Notes under the pieces: model-generated | Seen by the model: only the letters and a program-made list of their open reading frames with translations | The model's database searches: none | What the model was told of the DNA's origin: nothing | Assembly: GCA_015501075.1 (NCBI GenBank) | Contig: JADNYJ010000090.1 | Span: forward strand, 94,522-158,521 | From: Gymnopilus junonius | Lineage: Eukaryota; Basidiomycota; Agaricomycetes; Agaricales; Galerinaceae | Reading direction: 5' to 3' | DNA: 64,000 bases | Part shown: positions 56,877 through 64,000 of the stretch, in pieces | Position numbering within the stretch: the stretch's first letter is position 1 | Layout: every line of letters starts with the position of its first letter | Program-made: the position numbers and the translations under genes

Positions 56877-58484
56877 TTAGGACTTGCGGGCTTTTGCTAT
56901 GGGTCTCTTTTTCAGGTGAATCACCAGAACCTTTTGACATGTCCTGTCTTTCCCTTTAGATGACCTGCAAGTATGGATGTTTGATCGGACCAATATATCG
57001 TCAACTATCCGCTCATATTCAGACCACCATCTAACAAAATCTAAACAGTCTTTACAATGTTCACTGGGATTGCTATCCGTGAACCAACTTGCAGATTTTC
57101 TTAGGAGGAGGTGTAGGTAAGGTCTGCGTCGATCTGCGTAAACCTCACTATCCTTTTTTTTACCAGGTTTCACCTGAATAGTATGTATCCCTTTACCTAT
57201 TATTCCATTGTCAGGCTTTCTTGATTGCACTTCATCCAGCGTGCCTGTTAGGAGTTCGCCCATATAAGCACTCTCCAGGTATTCAATTATTGCTTTCTGG
57301 AAGTCTGAATCAGAATCCATAATTCTGTCCCTAATTTCTTGAGGCGAAAGTGCACCTTCTATCCATAATAGCATATGTAAATGCAAAGTCAATCGTCCTT
57401 GTTGCTCGACCATTCCATAATAGGCGCCTGTTTTCCCATAAAGACCCGGATGGTCCTCGCCCACACCAAGTACATGTTTGATCACTAGTCTGACCATGAC
57501 GTCGAAGAACTTAGCAGCTGCAACAGGATTTCGTAGTATAAGCTGATCCCTTTCATCCGAAGACCTAAGTTCCGGTTTGAAGGTAATATCCTTGTCTGCA
57601 TAATACAAACATAGAGGATGCCTGCTATCAGCAGGCGAAAAAGTGATGAACCACGAGGGAGCTCCTTTAAATGACACCAAGGACCAAATTTCATTTCTCA
57701 TATACTTTTTACTTGTCAGCGAGCCTTTTACACTACCGCCAACGTGATCCAGATCATCGAGCAGTTTGAAACACGCCTTCTCATCCTCGGTAACAGGCGT
57801 AACATGCTCGCCTGACCGCATCCTCTTTGATATGGATTCTAGCACATGGGGCTTAATCCCATGCAGTCGTTGCGCTATATCGTCAAACCTTTGCCGTTTG
57901 GCCATTAAAAAACTCCCTGTAGAACAATCTTTGATCTGTTCATGATTGAAAGCTATTATGGGAAAGTACAGATCAGTCTGGAAACGCTTGTCATAGTACA
58001 ATAGCAAGTTCTTCTTGTGCTCTGCCTCTGACAGCTTTCGGGTGTGCCTTTCTTGCCCTAGACCACCTTTGCCATATGGAAACAGCCAAGGGAACATTTG
58101 GGGATATATCTGAGGGTTCCCATATATAGGTTGTGGCTGCTCTTCGTGCCCCATGGCCAAAGCCAGACCTCCCTTTTCGAGATGTCTGAGTGCTTTAATT
58201 TTAATCTCCTTCATATCAATCTTCTCGTACTCCTCTCCTGTTAATCCATGAACAGTGAATGGGCAAGGACCATTTTCAGTGCCCTCTTCCAGGTCGTTGT
58301 CGAATTTACTCATTGCAGATGCAATTTTATTGGAGTCCGAGTCATTGTGCCTATAATCCACTATTACAGGTACGCCAGCCAAAGGATAAGAATTAAGGTT
58401 TTCCTGCAATATTTCGAGGTCGGCATAATCGGAATGATTCAATTTCAGCCATTCCAGTGCCTCTGCTACTCTGTTCCTTCGCAC
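56877..58484 (-). pseudogene. Helitron_like_N: HUH Rep domain
   Basis: Open 535-residue frame. EALEWLKLNHSDYADLEI opens it, then LALAMGHEEQPQPIYGNPQIYP and MFPWLFPYGKGGLG, then RNEIWSLVSFKGAPSWFITFSPADSRHPLC. The HUH endonuclease motif lies in MVEQQGRLTLHLHMLLWIEG (two His with Leu between), then IHTIQVKPGK and RRPYLHLLLRKS. It nicks single strands to start rolling-circle transposition. The frame is continuous with the upstream DUF6570 except for one TGA at 58497-58499 (EYK-x-TPLFVRRNRV) where Arg is expected (CGA to TGA). The frame ends at 56877, just before the region with indels. Confidence 0.85.
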
Positions 58485-58496
58485 AAATAGCGGTGT

Positions 58497-58982
58497 TCAT
58501 TTGTACTCCTCTTCTGTGGGTCTTACTGGACCGATGAACACAAAGGCCAACACTTCACTAAGATCCTCCTTGCTAGGCGGTAGATACTTGTAGACTTTTG
58601 CCGTGGGGTTTGCGAACATAATACAATTCGCAATCATCTTTGCTCGACCCGAAGAAACATGCACCAGGCACCTATTGTGACGTATGCACGCTATCAGCAT
58701 CTGTTCCGCGAAAGTGAGGCCACGCAGTTGTTTCGGCATGTCGCCCAGCCACACGCCATTCGCCAGAGATGCCAATGGGAGTTTATTCTTCTTCAAGGCA
58801 TCCTCACAATGTGCGCATATATGTTTACAATCTCGCGCCAATATCGGTCCATCCAACTCACTGATATTTTCATCAGCAGAATGCCGTTCTTTTCGCGTTA
58901 CGTTGAAGGACCGCAGGACGTTTAAGTCCAATTCACAACTATCGAGCAATTTAAGATGGCACAAGCACGAAGTCTTCCACAA
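58497..58982 (-). pseudogene. DUF6570 domain of the Helitron protein
   Basis: A CHLKLLDSCELD... start, then DGPILARDCKHICAHCEDALKK (CxxC pair), LPLASLANGVWLGDMPKQLRGL, AEQMLIACIRHNRCLVHVSSG and KVYKYLPPSKEDLSEVLAFVFIGPVRPTEEEY. This is the classic module located N-terminal to Helitron_like_N in fungi. Its molecular role is unknown. The frame differs by one base from the preceding EEAGCAVCGRL segment. Confidence 0.8.
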
Positions 58983-60734
58983 ACCGCACAGCCAGCCTCT
59001 TCGAATCGAGCTGGGTTAATGTCCTTGCAGTAATTACCAATGATATCCCTCACGAGATCAGGTGTCACTGGCGGAGGAGGGAAAGTCGGAGTGGTAGTCA
59101 AGTCCGAATCTATCTTCAGGTCATCTGCAATAGTTCCCTGATTGCCATCAATATTTTTGGCCCTGTGCTTCTTCACTCTTTCCGTGCTACTCTTAGCAAC
59201 ATTTTGTTGTAGACAAAAAACAGAGCAATTATCCTCACACGTAGGACAATGATGATGTTTGAATTTTTCTATGAGCGCTTCTTTCCTCAAAGCTCTCACA
59301 GAGCTAATTCGATGAGCTTTAGAAAGCTCCTTTAGCTCATCTCTCGTCAATAAAGGTGCCAGCTCTGCTAATGAAAGGTCAACTGCAACGCATGACACAT
59401 TTTGGGTGAGAACCATAGGCAAAGAGGCGCGAGAAGTGTATCCTTGCAACCTGTAGCGTGCATGGATGTCGATAACCGCATCCTGGGACACAACACATGG
59501 TCAATCAGTCGATCACCTAGCAGCCACCATGCAGGAGCCACCCCACCACCAAGATACACGTCGCAGTTTGCCGCATGCAAACCTACGGACGTGTTATCCA
59601 CAGGAGATGTGGTATCCGAAGGGCTCATGTCATTTATGACAGAACAACCATTTCTCGTTTTACCGCCCCCCGAGGACCCTTCGAAGGCAAAAAGAGTGTA
59701 TAATATTTACTGCACTGTTTGCATTCATGTAATAAGAACAATACTATCACATCAGCCATTGTTGTATCTGGTCGGATTTTGATTCCGTGGATGTTCGCAA
59801 TGTCAAGCAACTTAGGGACTGACAAGAAATCCAACAGGTCTCCCAATGGCAACCGCGTTGCAACATATCTTCCATCGCGCATGCTCAGGGAAACAAACTC
59901 CTCCTCTGAGACATATGAATGGAATCTATACTCCAATGCAGGGTCAAATTCAGCAGGTTGACCAACAATATGAGCAGCAATTGAATATCCTTTCACATAT
60001 CGGAGAATATTATTGCAGCCTTGTTTGTAACTCTTCCACCTGAACCTCTTTTTGCATGTCGGGACATCAATATTATCCTTATAGTACTTACAAGGGTGAT
60101 ATCGAACAGCGGCAGAAGCCTTGACTCGCATGTAAGCGAGCATAGCACAGAAATCATGTCTTCGCATAATATATCTCGACAGAAAAAGCTTGATATGGGA
60201 GATGACAAATTCAATCCGATCCATCATGTGCTCTTGGAGCCGAAAGTTTTTAACATCGTATATATTGAGATTAGCAAGGCAAGTCACACATTTGCGAAGT
60301 ACAGATACCAATGGCTCCAGCACACGCCAGCAGGACTGAATGACAGTTTTTATGACCACCTTGATGTGACGAATCCACTTGTGTTCATAGGAATGACCAT
60401 CAACTGGAACTTCACACAAGTATAGTCCAACCTGACGGAATGGGTGCAAAACACCCTGTGAATTTGTTGGCACCCCAGCAAATGCCGAGGGCGAAGAGTC
60501 TGTACAAGGCGGGCAGTATCCCATCTCAACGTGAAATATCAAATCAAGTGGCCTAAATATAGGCAGACTAACGGCAGTGCTTGGTGCATGCATATGTCCA
60601 ACTAGACATGAGCGCCGAGATTCATCATTTGCGATGTATCTCGTATGATGAGCCTGAAAATGAATGATGTCAGCAACAGAGAACACCGTGAAAACAGAAA
60701 TACAATCGAACCTGAATGCCCAGCCGAACAACAA
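58922..60734 (-). pseudogene. Helitron N-terminal region with SAP-like and Cys/His modules
   Basis: Two segments. The upstream one (60734-59634) ends with LGDLLDFLSVPKLLDIANIHGIKI, a helical SAP-like motif, followed by FLLHECKQCSKYYTLF. The second (59491-58922) repeats the plan: LAELAPLLTRDELKELSKAHRI, then FKHHHCPTCEDNCSVFC, then a Pro-rich linker and EEAGCAVCGRL, which is the usual lead-in to DUF6570. A 44-nt GTGATC...CCCAG intron at about 59532-59489 may connect them. The start of the first segment (MLFGWAFRFDC) is uncertain and may be non-coding. Confidence 0.5.
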
Positions 60735-60861
60735 AAAGATATGCAGACAATACCAAGATCAAGAGGGCTCGCGGGAGAAGCGACATAGCAGGCAGAATAC
60801 AAGGAAAGAAAAGACAGGCCGGACAGTTTCGGCTGACGGAATATACATCACGTGCCAGTAC

Positions 60862-60897
60862 GATTGGTAATCGAGTCGGGAAACCCAATTACCAAGA
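60862..60897. repeat. central AATCGGG-type hairpin between Helitron and Spt5-like gene
   Basis: TTGGTAATCGAGTCGGG followed by AAACCCAATTACCAA, a near-perfect stem of about 13 bp. On the minus strand it begins TCTTGGTAAT, compatible with a Helitron 5' TC end. It belongs to the same hairpin family as the copies at 52.4 and 63.5 kb. Confidence 0.7.
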
Positions 60898-61010
60898 CAT
60901 AACTTGCCACCCGGATCAACAATACACATCTATTATAGACACTGCACAAAGCGCAGGGCTACTCCCAGCAACAAGAAAATGGGAGGGGATATAATACAAA
61001 CAAATATATA

Positions 61011-63363
61011 TTACCGTAAACCAGGGTTAATTCGCACGAGCTTGCCCGTTGCGATGACCGGATCGCTCTCCCCCTTTCGCAAGCGTACACCAGGCTTTCG
61101 CACTACACACTCGTTTTCGCCGTAAGACTTGACCACCAACTGCTCGCCCTTTAGGGTACCCTCCAGAGGTGTCACGGCCTCCTTGTTCGCGACGGGATGC
61201 AATGGGACCAGAGAATCAATATCGACCCAACTAAACTCTCGCGTGTATCTGTCGAGTACCTGTGCATGTGTGTCTTGGATGGAATGAATATCAACTGGTT
61301 CCCCGGTACGGCCTCTATCACGAATCCTGGCTTTAAGACGCAGTCTACTAAAAGCAACATCTTGGAGCCAGTGGGACCCAGTCAAAGAATGGTAAGGTGG
61401 AAGGGGTACAGGCACCACAGACGTGGGAACACTGAGTGAGGGATCAGGCACAGATTGAATGAGCGGAATATCAGGCCCAGGTGTCCTCGACGATGGATCC
61501 CATGCAGGACTAACATCGCTAGCATTAGAACTTGAAAAGGGGGTGGGAGCAAATACCTCTGGAACAGCTGAGGTCTGCCTTAAACTGTCGCTCGGGGCGG
61601 GCCCTGCCGATATGATCAGATTATAACCAAAAGACTCGTCTCGTCTAAGGACAGCGAGATTGCTGAGCTCAACGCGGGCCATTGTGTGTGTGGCGTCTAG
61701 TTCGACTGTAGCCAAGCCTTCCCATGTGGTGGCCTTTATCAACCCACGATAACCCTTTAGGTGGTGCGCGCCCATCACAATAACACGTTTGCCTATATAG
61801 ATCTCATTCGGATCTCTTCGACCCAACTTTGCATTGCATTGTCACCTGGGGCACAAGGTCGATGCAACAAAGTCACTGTCGTGAAAGGCCAACTGAGATC
61901 CATAGACAACCGCCTAAGTTTCGAAGTCCATCCAACAATAAGCTGTTGGTCAAATTAAAAAATAGACAGGACTCACTTCCAGGTTCACTGTTTGATTAAC
62001 CACGGTCACTTGCGACTCGCCTACCCCAAACACACAATGTACTACCCATCCCACAAGACCAGAGTTGACCCCGGAGACTATTTTTACCTCATCCCCCACA
62101 CGGTAGTGTGCTCTGACTATCCGGCGTGGAGCAGCTTCTACCAGGTCTAGGGAAGGAAACCGCATGACATACTCGTCATCGAGAATATCAGCAATATGAC
62201 CCAAAAGGTCCCTGAAGTCACCACCGGTGATCTTAACACGATCGCCAACAACCAAATTGTTACGGGAGAGGGAAGCTCTGGTAGAAGCATTCATAGCTGC
62301 ATCAAGTAAACCGCTTTCCACAAAGCAAGCAAACTCAGTCTGGCTTGGAAGAACATTGTCACCCAGAACTATGTCGGCATGAGAGGGCTTGAGAATAAGG
62401 AAACCTCGGGCACTATAGAGACGCTGTCGATATACAAAGGAGCCATCGTTATTGACAGACAGGCATGTGCGCCCACGGATAGCCTGAACCTTTGTAGGAG
62501 AGACTAGGATCTGGGGTGGACGAATTAGTCATCCTGCCTCAAACTCGACAGGCAAGCGAGGAACAAGCAAGAGGACCAATTCGCCCAGATGCTCCGTAAT
62601 AAGACCCACGTCTCCCCTGTAACGTCTACATCCACTAACATTGCTACGCACGCGGGCCCATGATTGCGGCTTGATATCGGGAGCAGGCGCGGATATGATG
62701 CGATGAAGGTTTTCAATAGGCACAGGAAGAATGACGTTACTGTTCAGGTCATCCATACTCTCTGCCAAATGGCTAACAACGTCCCGAGTTGGAGCTTGCA
62801 CGAAGATCCGCCCAGGCATAGAAGGATAGGCCATTACAGGTACCTTCTGCTGCTGATCGAGGAACATCCTACTTGCTACCAGCGTTTCCCTTCCCGGCTG
62901 CAAGTTCACCAAGATACCATCAAGCCATTGAATAAACCCATCCAATAGTTAAACGCACCTTGCATCCCACCTCCCATATGCACTCGTCTGGTATCGGGCG
63001 TTAACGGGCTCACGCTGGCCCATGCGGCGTGCTCGACCCAGGAAAGCTCCCCATCGGTCGTCTGCACCATCTGAAGTGGTATCAACGCGCAAGTGCACGC
63101 AATTCGCTGAAATTCCCATAACTCCTCATCTTCGTCGACATCGCCTATTTGAGATATAATTAATTGGTACAAAAGTTCTTATAACAGTCCTAATCACCTT
63201 CAAACATGCCATCGTCTTCTTCTTCCTCTTCGCTATCGCCGACAATTGCTTCCATATCTATAAACGGATTCTCCAGCAAGTCTTAATATCGATTAACGAC
63301 CGGCCTGACAGCAGCCGCACTCACATGTTCTATTCTCGGCCTCTTATGTGGTCTAATTGACAT
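61011..63363 (-). pseudogene. Spt5-like transcription elongation factor (NGN and KOW domains)
   Basis: Minus-strand gene from ATG 63363 (MSIRPHKRPRIEH), with an acidic stretch (IVGDSEEEEEDDG) as in Spt5. The NGN domain reads VMAYPSMPGRIFVQAPTRDV, then VILPVPIENLHRIIS. It is followed by KOW1-like WARVRSNVSGCRRYRGDVGLI and LVLLLVPRLPVEFEAG. A TGA at 62529-62531 (CGA expected) precedes LIRPPQILVSPTKVQAIRG. Further KOW modules follow: VVGDRVKITGGDFRDLLGHI, VGDEVKIVSGVNSGLVGWV and YIGKRVIVMGAHHLKGYRGLI. The end is NECVVRKPGVRLRKGESDPV then NPGLR and TAA at 61011. Introns are predicted at about 63350-63300, 63197-63144, 62960-62893 and near 61.97-61.84 kb. Canonical Spt5 binds Spt4 and RNA polymerase II; this divergent copy is a transposon-borne or duplicated relative. 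Confidence 0.68.
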
Positions 63364-63807
63364 TGGAAATATGTAATTCACCAAATAGACGATGTAGTAG
63401 ATGATGAATGGAAAGAGGAAAAACTTAAGAAAGTTAGAGAATGCCGTACCTCACCGCTGTAGGGCAGGCTGCACGTCCTGCTTGGTAATCGGGTTTTGAG
63501 ACCCGATTATATAATCATAAAAAAATAACCGTAAATGATATTAAAGGGTGCGTGTGAAAATACTCGCTTGGTAATCGGGTTTTTCGACTCGATTATATAA
63601 TGGCAAGATCAGATATTATACTAGAAGTACGAGGACGTTAACATGAGACATATATGGCAACTGTCGGCGACGAACGATCGGTGAATGCGAAGTGGGAGAA
63701 AGGATGGTATATACATGATTGTACTGAGAGCAGCAAAACGAGTTGTATACGGATGAACAGCGAGGAGCAGGCGGAAGATGCATAAGCTATTCGGATCATG
63801 CCTTGTG
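63364..63807. other. intergenic DNA with two direct hairpin copies
   Basis: Gene-free. GCTTGGTAATCGGGTTTT plus a complementary arm is present twice (63479-63515 and 63566-63603). The remaining sequence is the promoter side of the Spt5-like gene and the 3' flank of the next minus-strand gene. Confidence 0.55.
63479..63603 (+). repeat. pair of AATCGGG hairpins, right boundary
   Basis: Copy 1 has the arms TAATCGGGT and ACCCGATTA with a TTTGAG loop region. Copy 2 has TAATCGGGT and ACTCGATTA. Both are preceded by GCTTGG and followed by TATAAT. They are inverted relative to the left pair at 52.4 kb. Confidence 0.8.
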
Positions 63808-64000
63808 TCAGATCCTTTTGGGCACGGGTGCTTCTTCTTCGTCTTCTTCTTCGTCTGAAGGCGTAGAAGGGTGGCGACGTTTCGACTTTGACTTGAGAAG
63901 GGGAGCATACTCAGGTTCGGATTCGTCAGGCTCGGGTAGTTCTTCATCGCCTTGCTCCTCTCTTTGTCCGTTGCGTGTTTCCTCCTCTTCTACCTCGCTG
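63808..64000 (-). CDS. acidic C-terminus of an unidentified protein, cut by the window edge
   Basis: The minus strand is open from 64000 to TGA at 63808-63810. It encodes about 63 residues: SEVEEEETRNGQREEQGDEE, then LPEPDESEPEYAPLL, then a basic cluster KSKSKRRHPSTPS and another acidic run DEEEDEEEAPVPKRI. The alternation of acid runs and a bipartite-like basic cluster suggests a nuclear protein. CpG-normal composition suggests a host gene flanking the transposon island. No domain is visible in this fragment. Confidence 0.5.
   Translation of the reverse strand, partial: SEVEEEETRNGQREEQGDEELPEPDESEPEYAPLLKSKSKRRHPSTPSDEEEDEEEAPVPKRI

Larger units (their letters stand above)
52362..60897 (-). 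mobile_element. Helitron with DUF6570, Rep/helicase and USP-like domain
   Basis: Minus-strand rolling-circle transposon. Domains in order, from right to left: zinc/SAP-like N-terminus, DUF6570, Helitron_like_N with the HUH motif, the Y2 motif, PIF1-type helicase, and a cysteine-peptidase domain. The proposed 3' end (minus strand) is CTAG at 52362-52359, 17 nt after a GTAATC...GATTAC hairpin, the standard Helitron layout. The proposed 5' end is TCTTGGTAATTGGG at 60897. The flanking bases (G at both sides, not A and T) do not fit the usual A^T target, so the termini are provisional. It is CpG-rich, unlike the island to its left. At least five frame breaks interrupt the coding sequence. Confidence 0.65.

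Noticed and set aside
63564..63603. A plus-strand Helitron 5' end (TC plus hairpin) at the right edge
   Set aside because: The hairpin is palindromic and looks similar from both strands. No plus-strand Helitron coding sequence follows, so I treated it as a boundary repeat of the minus-strand unit.

Overview
The window reads as nuclear DNA of an agaricomycete basidiomycete. The genes have many short GT-AG introns (about 50-75 nt). F-box paralogues sit in tandem. The transposons are agaricomycete types: Plavaka, KDZ-associated, a DUF6570 Helitron and a Ty3 element with a chromodomain relic. The species cannot be fixed from sequence alone. No rRNA, tRNA or CRISPR was recognised.

Layout. (1) 1-9 kb is host-like and CpG-normal. 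It holds the 3' part of an F-box gene, a frameshifted F-box paralogue with a small inverted-repeat element between them, the ribosomal protein uL23 gene (five coding exons plus a likely 5'UTR intron), and a large Ser/Thr-rich single-pass membrane protein. (2) About 9.2-50.9 kb is a transposon island almost without CpG. It contains a Tc1/mariner relic, a decayed DUF6532 gene, a 573-bp non-autonomous hAT element, a Plavaka transposase split in two by a 10.8-kb element with CACTG...CAGTG ends, and a 4.1-kb hAT element nested inside that. Next come a pogo-like DDE transposase and an almost complete Ty3 retrotransposon (41.9-50.9 kb, near-identical LTRs), which itself carries a 1.6-kb insertion with a KDZ-associated CxC6-like ORF. 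(3) 52.4-63.6 kb is CpG-rich again. It holds a minus-strand Helitron (DUF6570, HUH/Y2 Rep, PIF1-type helicase, C-terminal USP-like peptidase) and a same-strand Spt5-like NGN/KOW gene. Both are enclosed by inverted copies of one AATCGGG hairpin. (4) The right edge holds the acidic C-terminus of another minus-strand gene.

Two themes link the island. The first is precise nesting: hAT inside CACTG element inside Plavaka, with target duplications that restore the reading frame of the interrupted host at both levels. The second is one mutational signature: nearly all nonsense codons are TGA where CGA is expected, and at least two active-site changes (pogo Asp to Asn, PIF1 Glu to Lys) also fit loss of a CpG. 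This suggests decay by cytosine methylation and deamination. The Helitron and Spt5-like unit still has its CpGs but is broken by several frame changes. Some of these could be assembly indels.
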